This document shows positions 1 to 11,666 of a stretch of 60,000 nucleotides of DNA, piece after piece. Position 1 is the first letter of the stretch. The number at the start of each line of letters is the position of its first letter. The position numbers and the translations under genes are program-made. This DNA is from Polytrichum commune (lineage: Eukaryota; Streptophyta; Polytrichopsida; Polytrichales; Polytrichaceae): the NCBI GenBank assembly GCA_950295325.1, contig OX485806.1, forward strand, positions 20,772,001-20,832,000, given 5' to 3'. Below the pieces are notes generated by a model. It was not told the origin of the DNA, made no database searches, and saw nothing but the letters and a program-made list of their open reading frames with translations.

Positions 1-1264
1 GGGATTGGTTTTTGTTGGCACTAATCTGTAGTAGCAAAATGTGGAACTACCTAATTGAGTTGTAGATTCTGCAACCAACATCTTTGGAAGGGGAGCAATC
101 TCTTAGTAAATATAAATATAGGGCACTCAACATGTTGGTCATGAACGTATATTTTGTGTTGATATATGTACGACAATTTTGGACACCGTGCTTTTGTGTG
201 CAAAGTTGTATGGAGGTTTGCAAACTTCCCAATAACATTGGATTTGGACCAATTTTACTAGTATTGGATGTTGCATGCAACTAGGCAATGTGGATATTTC
301 AAGAATGAATGCATTGGATTATGAGATTTATGGAGGCTTAGGTGCAGTACATGCACCAATGCATGTGGAGTGTGCAACACAATATGGTCCACAATAACAT
401 ATATATATGAATGGGCACACACCACTTGTATTAAATGAGAAGAGGCCATCATGTTAAAATGGGCCATTCTAATAAACAATATATTATGTTGACACGGTCT
501 TATAGGTTGAAATTTTAACATCGACTATCCAAGGGCAGAGGACCCCGGGGGTGGACTCCTCATTGGAGACCTAAATGATGTGTCTGGGTCACTATGGAAT
601 TAAACCCCTTGTATACAAGAAGTTAATTGAGAAAAACAAATGTAAACATACTTACGACATGCTAGAAAATGGACTTGTGTATTATACTAAGCTTTACAAT
701 TTAATGTGATAAATGCCTCCACTATATAAACAAAATATGAATTATGAATAAATTATAAATAAGATTTTATTGCACATAAAATTCACTTTCACTTTCTAAT
801 GACAATTTCATTATTGAATATTTTTCTCATCCATTGCATGTAAGTCACAATTGTATCAAACAACAAAGACAAAAACATAATAAGTTAGCCACAATCTGCA
901 GAGAAAAACCTCAAGGAAGCACATGAGCATTCCAAGAGCACTTAGCTTGTTAAAACCTAGAACCCAAACACAAACCCTAACAAGAACATACATGTGGTCA
1001 TTAAGGATTGTGACCACATGACACCAATGGATGAAAACGTGAATTGAATAAAATAATTAAATAAATCTATTGTCAAATTTTTCCCTAAACCTTAGGGGCC
1101 CCTTTTGTACATCTACCTGTTACTTCATAAAAATTAATAGCCTTTCTAGATGTATACACTAGAGAAAAATATCTCTCCCTTTTGTACACCACCATGTATG
1201 CTAATAACTCAAATAACACCCCTTCTTATAATCACATTAGTGCATACTTGGTTTGAAGAGTCCA
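1..1264. other. AT-rich intergenic stretch without a recognisable gene
   Basis: Only short overlapping open frames are present, with no protein-like composition and no splice-flanked exons. I see no RNA gene or element boundary here. Confidence 0.6.
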
Positions 1265-1288
1265 CCCCCCCCCCCCCCGGGGGGGGGG
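1265..1288. repeat. C-run followed directly by G-run (14 C then 10 G)
   Basis: Fourteen C are followed directly by ten G, a perfect palindrome of homopolymers. Long C or G runs also occur at 40969-40985, 50421-50433, 50752-50765 and 52493-52503. The pair at 50.4/50.7 kb lies at the ends of an inverted-repeat element, so this one may be a collapsed element end. An assembly artefact is also possible. Confidence 0.7.
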
Positions 1289-2971
1289 CTTGGATATTTG
1301 ATTCCCAAGATACCCCCACCAAAATGTTGAATGGTAAGCACCCAAACACCATTCAACACCCAAATGCAAGGCTGAAACACCCAATCAACAACCATAACCC
1401 AACCCAAAAGCACTAAGTTTTTACAATGTACCCAAAAGCACAAAAAACAAACTCAAAATACACCCCCTCCCCAGCGCACTTGAATTCACCCATTGCTACC
1501 AGTGTCCTACCAAAAACTCATTGCCACCAAAGCCTGCCCAATAGAAACCCGTGGTCACCAATCCCGAACCTAGTAGGAACATGTTGCCTCCACCATAGGT
1601 CATGACATACAAGCTAAATATGACCCACAAGCCCATCTATTGCCACCCTATAAAAACCCAAGAGTTGTTGTGTCCAACCAAACCACCACTCAACAAAGAT
1701 ACAATGAGTGCGGGGGTGGGGGGATACAAAAAAAGAGTGACAATACAAGAGAGGGCAAATTCATGCATGGTGTTAATGTAGGTAAATACACCACCTTGGT
1801 CAAACCCAAACACCAAATCTTGACCAAGGAAGGTTCCTTTGGATCACTTGAACACAAAAACACTAAATCTAGTTGGGTGGAATGGGCACTTGGTAGGGCA
1901 CCATCTCAAATGCCATGACCTTGACCTATATACCACCCATAGCCACCAAAACAAGGATTCCATAATGGGGCACCTGCCCCTTGACCTGGCCTTCAAGATT
2001 GGACCCAACGGTGGCAATCTTCGGCTATTGGTCTTTGTAACCGATGCTATATCAACAACCCTTGAGGGTCGATTTGGACATATTTTCTTGAAAGTTTTTT
2101 TTGGTATATAGTGGATTCACACTACGATGAACTTGTCAAAACTGAACCATATTGATTTGTATGGATGAATCTTAACTTTCTTTCTTTTTTGATTTTATTT
2201 TTTAAATTATTACTATTATATTATGTTTATTTAAATATTATTATTATTATTATTTGTATGTTGGGGGGGGGGAGAGGGACACAGAGGAGGAGGTGAAGGG
2301 TTAACTAGAAGGAATCCTGTCCAAATCAACCCTGCAGGGTAGCAGGAATTTCAATGTAAAAGGGCACCGGTATGGGTGGGTAGTAGTCTGTCAGTGCAGT
2401 CTTGATGGCCTAGTTAAAAGCCGGGTGATGCAACCAATAATGCTCTTTTCAACCCCTTGGGGCTTATGTGGGTGACGATCACCCTCCCAAGGGTGACACA
2501 TACCCTTTGCCCATTCTACCACAATGGGTGGGGTGGAGTGGGTTTTGGGTGACATTAGTTTGGTGCCCTCTTGGTGACGTGCGCCGGAATTGGGTGCTTT
2601 GTGGTGCGCACCATCTACTCGAATCAATGGACATACCAAGATGGCCACTGTTGTGGGTGCACATATGCCATTCACCTATCATGTGTTGACACGTTGTGCA
2701 TGGAGTACATGGAGGGTATGACAAGTTACCCGTTCACGGGTTTAGCATACCGGTCACCGAACTAACCGGCCGAGGGTGGACATATTGGGTGGCATATTGC
2801 ACTACCATAAACCGGGTTGGGTGTCGGGTCGGGTATAGGCTACCCATGGAGGTGGCATTCGGGTGGATACTCACCCACATGGTCACCACTGCCAGTTTCA
2901 CTTCTAATTGTCCTATCCAAGCATGCCACGTCGGTCGACAAGTGACCAAATAGGTGCCATTGTTACCCGTT
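1289..2971. other. Intergenic stretch, no gene seen
   Basis: The sequence has C-rich and G-rich patches (CACCC and GGGTG motifs) and an AT-rich patch near 2180-2260. Open frames here overlap on both strands and look like repeat composition rather than protein. No element ends could be placed. Confidence 0.5.
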
Positions 2972-3263
2972 AGTGGGTGGCATTCAATGGGTGAGGGTGG
3001 GTAGGTGTTGGGTTGGGCTCGGGTGTTCAAGGGTTAGTGTTGGGTGGGTGTTTTCGGTGGATGGGTTAGTGTTGGGTGGGTGTTGGGTGGGCGTCCCGGG
3101 TAAATGGGTTGATGTTGGGGTAGGTGTTGGGTTGGGTTCCGGTGATCGAGGGTTAGTGTTGGGTGGGCGTCCTCGGTGAATGGGTTAGAGTTGGGTGGGT
3201 GTTGGGTGGGCATCCTCGGTGGATGGGTTAGTGATGGGTGGACGTTCTTGGTGGATGGGTTAG
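2972..3263 (+). repeat. G-rich minisatellite (GGGTTAG/GGGTGGG units)
   Basis: Diverged tandem units of roughly 40-50 bp are built from blocks such as GGGTTAGTGTTGGGTGGG, followed by a cGTCCtCGGTgaAT-type spacer. About six units are visible. The plus strand carries many closely spaced GGG tracts, so G-quadruplex formation is possible. It is not a plant telomere array, because the TTTAGGG unit is absent. Confidence 0.75.
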
Positions 3264-3673
3264 GGTTTGTTGTGAATTTTTAGCTACATACCATGCCACA
3301 CACCACATACCACTCAAATATAGGTGTCTCATATAAGATAGCAATCTCATATAAGATAACAATTTAGAAACCTTCAAAACCCTCTAAGAGATAGAAACAT
3401 AGCTGTAGTCCTCAAATTTCGGGTACATTGCAAAATTTACAAGGAGAACCAAAGAAAATTGAAGCACCTGCACATACCAGCCACTCTCATACAAAACCCC
3501 AAGTACTCGGATTGCAAGTATATTGCAGAACTTACAAAATAACAATTGAAGCACCTGCAAATCAACCACTCCTTGCCCTCAAGCACACAAAACCTTCACG
3601 ACACATAACCCAAAAAACTTCAAATCCCTCGGAGAGATAGAAGAAACATAGCCCCATAACTCACATTGTGGGT
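3264..3673. other. Host sequence left of the first solo LTR
   Basis: This AT-rich stretch contains short repeated phrases (for example gcaaaatttacaa and caaatccctcggag) that reappear to the right of the LTR at 5265-5400. No gene is seen. Confidence 0.5.
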
Positions 3674-5259
3674 TGTGAGCCGAATTTGGTGCTCACATGT
3701 GTTCTTAACCCTTTGAAACCATTAGAAGTTAAACTTTGATGTTTTATGCTACTACTTGAAAAGATAAAAAGAGTGAGGCTTAGCCTTTTAGTGTGTTATT
3801 GAATTTTACGATTGGAAGTGGAAGCTACTCGGACTTGATTTCGGGTTGGAACCGGATTCTTATGCAAAGTCAAAGAGGCTCATTGCCCAAGGAAATTAGT
3901 GGTGAATTAGCTAGGAAGAATTGTGGTTGGACTAAGGGTTAACGTTAGAGTAGGCTTAAGAAGTAATCGGGTTAGGATAGGATGGTGTTCGTTTTGGAAG
4001 GGGGGGGGGCTCCCCGAACAGATCAGACTCCGAAGTTTAGGATCCAGGAGCGGTTAGGAACAGGGGGGGCTGGTAGCGCTCTCTCTGGAGGAGCTACAGA
4101 AAACAGGGGAATGTCGGGAGCGGACGTCCTGAGGGGGAGAAGCAGGGAAACAAGATGGAATGTTGGCGCTAATTGGGAGAACCGGCTGCGGCTAAGGGAG
4201 TGGCCAAAGATCAGGGGAAGAAGGATTCAGATGGAGGAATGGGAGATTACGGAGCGGATGGGATCAAGTCGGCCGTGCTGGGATAGGGTGGTAGCTGATG
4301 ATACCGAAAGTTAGGCGCAGAAGAGGAAATCCAGAGGGAACAGATTGACAGGGAGTGCTGAATTTCTAACCATTACCCTACAGTCAATCCTCGGAATTGT
4401 AAAGCTTCACATTCTGGTCGAATGTGTGCCGAATTCACTTGATCAGGAAACTAAGGTGGAGGGTTCCTCTCAGAGGCGGATTGCCTCACATCTGGGTTGA
4501 AGAATGCAGAATTTGATCACTGCCGAATGTCGTCATTTTTTCTCGCCTCTGGAACCAGTGTGCAGATGAATCTTTCGGTTCCAGCAGTGTGCTGAACCCT
4601 GGGAAGCTGGGCGAACTCCGAATGAGGAGCGAGAAGGTTTCAGCGTCTGGACCTCGAGAACGGCCGAATGCTGGCTGAGAACGGCATTGCGGCCTGCAGG
4701 CAGCCAGGTGGATGGATGGGGATTGGATGAAACTGAGAAGGCGTCGGAAGCTACCTGCACTGAGAAGGTGCCGGGAGCTGCTAGACTCCCATTCCAAGCT
4801 AGCCACTATGACGGGCTTTGACGGGCACTCGTCCACCTTGAACAACGTGATTCCACGGAGAGCTGAAGGAGCCGGAGGGGTACTGGAGGGTCTTGGCCCA
4901 CTCTGATGGGGCTGTATTAAGTGTTGGTTCAATTTACTAAGCATAGAAAAAGGGTTAGGTTAGGTAATAGTAGGGGTTAGTGGATTTAGGGAAGGCTTGA
5001 AGGAGCAAGGCTCATGTTGTGGATGTAAGGGTAGAAGTAGAGTGTGGAGTTTAATGTTTGAGCGGTGAGGGATTAAACTTGAGGGAAAGAAAACATTTCT
5101 AAATGCTTGTACTTCTTTAAGTTGAAATAAACTGTATGTTGATTTGACCACTGGATGGTCTTATGAGGTGCGGAAGGTTGGGATGCCTCGAGCACTGAAT
5201 GTGGGTCAAAAGCCTTCACCTGGACTACGACGCTAAAGGGTGGGGGTTTAGGGCTGACA
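3674..5259 (+). mobile_element. Solo LTR, 1.6 kb, with 5-bp target duplication
   Basis: The element begins TGTGAGCC and ends GGGCTGACA, fitting TG...CA termini. The five bases before it (3669-3673) and after it (5260-5264) are both TGGGT, a typical retrotransposon target-site duplication. Its terminal portions resemble the element at 17153-18975: AACCCTTTGAAACC against AGACCCTTGAAACG near the left end, and a GACTACG...TAAGGGTGGGGG-type right end. It therefore belongs to the same family. There is no internal region or second LTR, so this is a solo LTR left by recombination. The middle (about 3990-4920) is GC-richer and carries open frames on both strands that I do not recognise. Confidence 0.85.
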
Positions 5260-5465
5260 TGGGTAAATTGCAAAAATTACAAAAAGCATACAAAACCTTC
5301 ACAACCGTCTAAACCTAGAAGACAGGTAAGCTTTCACAATAACCAATCCATATAGAGCCTAGAAAGATTCAAATCCCTCGGAGTTGGGTTGGCTATTAAG
5401 AACAAGGTCAAGGTGCTTCAGGCCTACTCAATAAGTCACATTTCCAAGCTAATGTTGCTCATGCT

Positions 5466-5466
<1 letters not shown>

Positions 5467-5505
<39 letters not shown>
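5467..5505. repeat. (CT)n microsatellite
   Basis: Uninterrupted CT dinucleotides over 39 bases. Confidence 0.97.
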
Positions 5506-5507
<2 letters not shown>

Positions 5508-6744
5508 GTGCATCTGGCTTGGATGCTACTCCATGTGATGATGATGACGCCCCTGCAACTTGACACCTAACTCCTCCTTTTTCCCCCTGAAGGTGGAAAT
5601 TGAATGCAACTAGACTCCTTGTTCCCACTGAAAAGCCTGTCACTCCATACTCAAGAACAACAACCCTCATGTTGTGCCTTCACTGGCACTTATTTTCATT
5701 GTTGTTCACCATGAAATTGAGCACAATCACCTACTAAATTGGAGCATTGCTCGGAAACTGAAAATACTGCAAAGACTTGGGTTGCATGAATGAGTGACCT
5801 CAACACTAAACACAAATCTTGAGGTGGATATTGTGTACATCCACAAGCTATATGTGCAGGGCACCTCACACTTCACAACTGGTCACGTATTAATTCACAG
5901 GATGTGCTTTGCCGGAAAGATTGTTGCAGACAAAAATGGGTTGGTTGAGCCTCTCCTTCTGTATACACAACTGCATACAACGACAATATAAATAACCAGA
6001 GTACAAGCAAGTTCGAGAATCCAGGAAGACCAATGATCTCCAATTGCTATCACAAGTCCAAACTTGTCATGTGGCATGTTATAAAAGACAACAAGTTGAT
6101 GTAGGCCTGTATAGCAAAGTGCTGGAGCTGATGAGAAAACACACAGCTCTGAAAACCCAATTGCTAAATACCCACAGCCAACATCCAGTTGTAACAATAT
6201 AGCCAGTAGAAACAGAGATGGTGTGATGAGAAAAAACCCACCAGAGGCAGGTCAAATGCACAAACTTCACCCAAATGTATTCTCAACACAAATACAATCC
6301 GATAATTTGAAAGGCGATTGAGCTGACCCTTACCCTCAAAACTTGCTTCTAGGAGCTTTGCATCAGCACATCCAACAATAAAGCCTCAGAAACATCCTTA
6401 GAAATGCAATGCACTGCATTATCAACCTATCTGAAGACAAGGCCACATCACAAGGCTTGCAACTTCATACCAAAAGAATCTCTTGAAGTTGTCTCAACGC
6501 CTCACCATCTACCCCTTGAACTCGCACACATATTGATGCCTACAATCGGCCTTCTCTCTTTCTCTCTTTCTCTCTCTCAAATCTTCAACCTGCTCTAGGT
6601 GCTAGGACACCAACATCTCCTTCATTCTACACCTCCACCTCCATCACCTCCAAACCTTCCCCCTCCAACTCCGTCCGACCACAGAACCCTCCACGGAACC
6701 CCCAACACGGAACCCTAACTTGACCCCTCCCACACGGAAAGCCC
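5506..6744. other. Intergenic stretch, no gene seen
   Basis: Short open frames are present on both strands without family signatures. A short CT-rich tract lies at about 6550-6580. Confidence 0.5.
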
Positions 6745-6838
6745 CATTCCAACCCATTCCAACCCACGCGAACCCACGCGAACCCACACCAACCCGCTCC
6801 AACCTACGGCAACCCACGTCCACCCACGCCAACCCACG
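6745..6838 (-). repeat. CAACCCACGC decamer tandem repeat
   Basis: About nine diverged copies of a 10-bp unit (CCAACCCACG, with CGAACCCACG and CCAACCCGCT variants). The minus strand is a run of regularly spaced GGGT tracts, so it is a possible G-quadruplex former. Any open frame here comes from the repeat itself. Confidence 0.8.
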
Positions 6839-7513
6839 TCAAATTTGTCATGTTATTTGAAACAATGTCAGTGGTGTTGAGTGCCACATACCTTAGTTTG
6901 TAGTATGAGGCACATGCGAAATATGAAGGTGGCTCTCAACACTTGAAGCTCACCAATTTGTGAGTGATGGCCATTAACCGCTGCAACACAACCAAGTTGG
7001 ACATGGGAAGCAAATTGTATGCAAGAAACTCAATGACCTCTATCGCCTCTCCTTTTCGGTGTTCATCTGCCATGGCATCATCCCATTGCAGAAGACTCAT
7101 ATGAGGAAACTGACATTTCACAAACTTGAACCAGGTACAACTTCAAATTTGATGCATTAGAAATATCCTTGTCAGCATCGAGGTATAAATTTACAGCACT
7201 TACCGATACATGTAACCATGATTCACAAATGAGAATCAAGAGAGATAGAGGACATGCCACCGCTCAAATGAGGCCATAAATTCTGAGATTCGATTGAGAT
7301 TCTAAATAAAGTATTCTAAATTCTCATCGTGCACTTCACCTTTAGCTCTGCACCCAATTCTTGTAGCATATGCAACATGCAAAAATTGGTGCAAGATGAT
7401 TAGCAAATCCAAATTGTGCCAGAAACCATTTTCTTAGTCGTTCTCGGAGCACGAACACAGGGATCCTAGCCCCTGTCAATATCCAAGCGAAGATTCTCAA
7501 TTCAAATTCAAAC
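6839..7513. other. Intergenic host sequence; 9-bp target site at its right edge
   Basis: No gene is seen. The last nine bases (AATTCAAAC, 7505-7513) are repeated at 8812-8820 and form the target duplication of the fold-back element. Confidence 0.6.
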
Positions 7514-8811
7514 GGGGGACGTTAAATACCCCCCCACGAACTTTTCGGACTGTCAGATCCGGGCTGGGGCAGCCGCCCGTCCAGAAAATCTGGATTTTCT
7601 GGACCCGCCCGAAAACTGTTGCCCACCCGCCCGATTTCGAAAAAACCATTGCCCTTGCATTCTTGAAGGCCACTTACTCACAAATCCCATATTGAGTGCA
7701 CTACACCTTCAAGGGCCAAAATCCAATATATATGTTCACTTCCAATTGAGTAAATAAGCAATTGACTGGGGTTTCATTATCAAAGTGAAACCGTCAATAA
7801 AACATGTAATTAACTTAGAAGTCAAAAATATTACAAAACCCTCACTAGCACTGAGGTTATAATTTTTGTGACTCACAATTTGAAATTGTCTTTGTCATTC
7901 TAAAATGACACTTAAATTTAGTGTGCTGATTTAGTATGTGTATTTTATAATATTTTAGGTAATGCCGTCTACTTTCACAAGTATTCATACGCATTCATTA
8001 ATCAATTATTAGAATTAATTCATTGGACTTGATTATTAGAACTAATTCACTGGAATTAAATTCCAGAAATTAGTTATTATAATTAATTCACTGGAATTGA
8101 TTCCAGAAATTAATTATTACAATTAATTCACTAGAATTAAATTCCAGATATTAATTATTATAATTAAATCACTGGAATTAAATTCCAGATATTAATTATT
8201 ATAATTAAATCACTGGAATTGATTCCAGAAATTAATTATTAGAATTAACTCACTGGAATTAATTCCAATAATTAATTAATTACAGTAAGTACATTTTATA
8301 ATCAATTAGCTTTACTTAATTTTGTAAGCATAATTTCTGATTTATTTGGGATTAATGAATGCGTATGAATACTTGTGAAAGTAGACGGCATTACCTAAAA
8401 TATTATAAAATACACATACTAAATCAGCACACTAAATTTAAGTGTCATTTTAGAATGACAAAGACAATTTCAAATTGTGAGTCACAAAAATTATAACCTC
8501 AGTGCTAGTGAGGGTTTTGTAATATTTTTGATTTCTAAGTTAATTACATGTTTTATTGACGGTTTCACTTTGATAATGAAACCCCAGTCAATTGCTTATT
8601 TACTCAATTGGAAGTGAACATATATATTGGATTTTGGCCCTTGAAGGTGAAGTGCACTCAATATGGGATTTGTGAGTAAGTGGCCTTCAAGAATGCAAGG
8701 ACAATGGTTTTTTTCGAAATCAGGCGGGCGGGCAACAGTTTTCGGGCGGGCGGCTGCCCCAGCCCGGATCTGACAGTCCGAAAAGTTCGTGGGGGGTATT
8801 TAACGTCCCCC
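7514..8811. mobile_element. Fold-back Mutator-like element with very long inverted arms
   Basis: The left arm (7514-8003, 490 bp) and right arm (8350-8811, 462 bp) are near-identical inverted copies starting GGGGGACGTTAAATA. I found only isolated mismatches plus one 28-bp difference at 7582-7609. The flanks are perfect 9-bp direct repeats (AATTCAAAC at 7505-7513 and 8812-8820), the size typical of Mutator-superfamily insertions. Nothing in the element codes for a transposase, so it is non-autonomous. The loop is an AT-rich minisatellite. The high arm identity suggests a recent insertion or arm homogenisation. Confidence 0.9.
8004..8349. repeat. About 40-bp palindrome-containing minisatellite in the fold-back loop
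   Basis: Some seven to eight tandem units of the form CACTGGAATTAAATTCCAG followed by AAATTAATTATTATAATTAA. Each unit contains its own small palindrome (TGGAATT...AATTCCA). Units differ by single substitutions and one- or two-base indels. Confidence 0.85.
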
Positions 8812-8820
8812 AATTCAAAC

Positions 8821-9919
8821 ACTCATTCCAAGTGTGCACAAGTGGTAAGAAATTATCAATAATTGTGTATAATCATAGGGGGACCAACTCCTGTTCAAAA
8901 AAAGACCTCTCAAACTCATTTTATGCTGAATTTTGTGCTTCAACTCTCACCACACACTAACCGTGCTAATTAGTGTTAGGCCTCTGAGGCGTTCCTAGTA
9001 TTAGAATTTAGTATGGACTTTCAGCACCTGATACCATGGGGGCACTAAATCTTCAATGGAGATATGTTCTGGACAAACATACTGTAAACGCATTGCCAGT
9101 TAGGACGAAGTCTAACCAAATTCAAGAGTCATGTTACCCTACTTGACACCAAGCTTATAAAATTTCCACATGTATATTCAGAAGACACTGAAGACCTTCG
9201 GAATAGAAGAGAGTACAGTGTGGTTTCGAGGTCACATGATGTGTCTCAAAATTGGAGGTCCAGGTTAACAGTTTCACATTCATCTATTCCATCTCCAATC
9301 ACGCTGAATTTTAAGGGAAGTGTTTCCACTCGCTCCTTGACCCATTGGAAACACTGCACCTTGCCAACCTCCCGAAAGCTATATACTGCAGAAGATTAAA
9401 AAACCCATAATATCATGTTGATTCCAAAAGCTCACACAGAAAAGGCTAACAAGAGTATTACATGTAAATCCCATCCGTGCCGATTTCAAAACTTCATGAT
9501 AGGGTGGGAATGGAACAATCCGCCGTCAAGTTTTTGAGAACCTTACAAACTGGTAAAAAGTGCATAGACTCACAAGCATTAACCAAACAAAAACATCTCA
9601 GATTAGGTATAGGTATGAGAACTTACTGTTAAAGTGATGGAAGTATTTGTCAAGGCGGAAAAGCAAACACTTCACAAGGCTTGGCACCAAGGTTCTTGAT
9701 GTGATTAGAATGATGTAATGGCTGACAAAAGTATTTGCTGTGAGTATAGGGTCACAATCGGTGGTCTTCGATGAACCAATACCGCTTCCTTGTTTGTTCA
9801 ACCTTCGATTAATTCATTCGCATTCATCCAACAACTCCCTCCCTTAAACCAACCACAACAACCCCACAATCTTCTTGTTAGAATCATGTCAACACCTGCA
9901 ATGATTGGCATCCAAAGCA
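8821..9919. other. Intergenic stretch, no gene seen
   Basis: Mixed composition with no persuasive open frame, RNA gene or element boundary. Confidence 0.5.
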
Positions 9920-10252
9920 TGGCTACACGAAATAGGTAGATTAGTGTTAGATGCAATAGTTACCTAAAACACTAATTTTCAAATGATATTACAATTAGTG
10001 TTTGAATAGGGTTTGAACAAATTATACCTTTTACGAGATTCTCATATTCTTCTTCCTTCAATTCTTCATTCCAAGATTTACAAAATATCATCTAACACTA
10101 AATGCGCTCATGTAAATATTTAAAGTTACTACTTGGTACAAATAGTGTTAGAGTTGACATTTAGTGTTCTAACACTATAGAGACAATTTACATTTAGCGT
10201 TTTTGTCGATTATTAGTGTTTCCAACACTAATCTACCTATTTAGTGTAGCCA
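9920..10252. mobile_element. MITE with about 30-bp terminal inverted repeats
   Basis: The left end TGGCTACACGAAATAGG and the inverse of the right end TGGCTACACTAAATAGG continue as matching inverted repeats through TAGATTAGTGTT. The interior is AT-rich with several copies of TTAGTGTT in both orientations and no coding sequence. I could not settle the target duplication, so the superfamily is open. A CACTA-like reading (CAC...GTG ends) is possible but its flanks are not direct repeats. Confidence 0.75.
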
Positions 10253-11666
10253 GAAAACTTTAGAGGCACAAAAAGCCAAGACTCTGCAGGAAGTAAAGTA
10301 ACAGTAGAAATTGACATTACCGTAGAAGGCTCTATTATGACAAAAGACAATTGTTTCCTCCTCAAGATTGCCATGTGTGATTCATGCATTGGTTGAACTA
10401 AGTTACATCCCACATGGAACTACATTCCATAACTTGTAAAGATGAAATAGAACACCGTCTACAGTACTAACGCTTGTACTAGGTCTCCCTATTACAGTAC
10501 ATAAAACTAACAGAATGAAAGATGAGACATACTTTACCTGCTGTCAGCCAGCCGCTCATGCCTGCATGCCGCCTCGTCAACATCTCATTCAGATTAATAG
10601 CCACAATATCTGGGATCTCAAGGTTTCCACAACATTTTGGGCTGAAGTCAGCCTTCATAACAACATATTTAGCACCGTGACCGGCAAAATATGAGGCAAT
10701 GGTATTAAATAGACACTTACAAAACCTTGATACATGTCATTTTCCAGCCCACACGAGAACCCATTTTGGAGGTCTTCGCGAGCATTGGGCATTTATACAA
10801 AGTGGGAAATGAGGTGTATTTGCCCACCTCAAGTGTGGTGCGGAATTTGGTAAGATCATCTGGTCCAATGCCATCAAGATAGTTGGTGTAGCAGTAAGGT
10901 TAAAATCCATGTATATTGCAACAAATTAAACACTATAACTTGCATTATGTGACATTTATGCAATCGGCCAGTGCATCCACACGAGAACCACTAAAAGCTA
11001 GCAAGATCAACCTGAATGTCAATAATGCCAAACACAAATTGCCCATACATAGCCTTATTCCCCCCAAAAGCAATCGGCAGTTGTCTGTACACGTGTGCCA
11101 CTAAAAGATAGCAGGATTAACCTCAATGTTAGCTCGATTCGCACATATTCCTGGCACACAAGTCATTATGGCTTTCACCCAACTTGGCAATGCACTAATC
11201 AACTACTATGGTTGTCAGAAAAAACATAGAAAATAATAAGAGGTCAAATTCTATCACCCCAATTTGTACTACAATAAGGGACATTCTAATAGACTTTCTA
11301 TAATGACATCAGAATGAGAACAACATGGCAATAACTCTGACACTTTAAGAAACCAGCCCACGCCCAGATTCAACAAACTTTAAATAAAATGATGCTCAAT
11401 CAATACTTGCAGCAAATCCTCAAATACCTGGTGGAATGCCAAAATTTGATTTGTCATGTTTTCACTCGTGTCAATCTCCATCTCAAATCAAGATATATGT
11501 GATGTTTATCCTCAAAATCCATATCCATCTTTACAATGCTTTAATATTGGATTATGACTCCTGAAATAATAGCAATACATTTTATTGCCAAATTCATGCG
11601 CCTCGTATATGAATATATTTGCGCATCTATTCATAATACTTAGTCATAACGATTAGCCCGTATTGT
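10253..11666. other. Intergenic stretch with a local tandem duplication
   Basis: No gene is seen. Two adjacent diverged copies of a segment of about 80-100 bp occur at about 10961-11045 and 11071-11150. Both start GCAATCGGC and contain CCACTAAAAG followed by AGCA and TCAACCTnAATGT. Confidence 0.6.

Noticed and set aside
2972-3263. Interstitial telomere
   Set aside because: Contains GGGTTAG words but not tandem TTTAGGG; unit length is about 45 bp.
4486-4944. 152-residue minus-strand frame as a host gene
   Set aside because: Lies entirely inside the solo LTR, overlaps frames on the other strand, and has no recognisable domain.
9923-10249. CACTA transposon (CAC...GTG ends)
   Set aside because: The flanking bases are inverted rather than direct repeats, so the true ends lie further out and no 3-bp duplication is seen.
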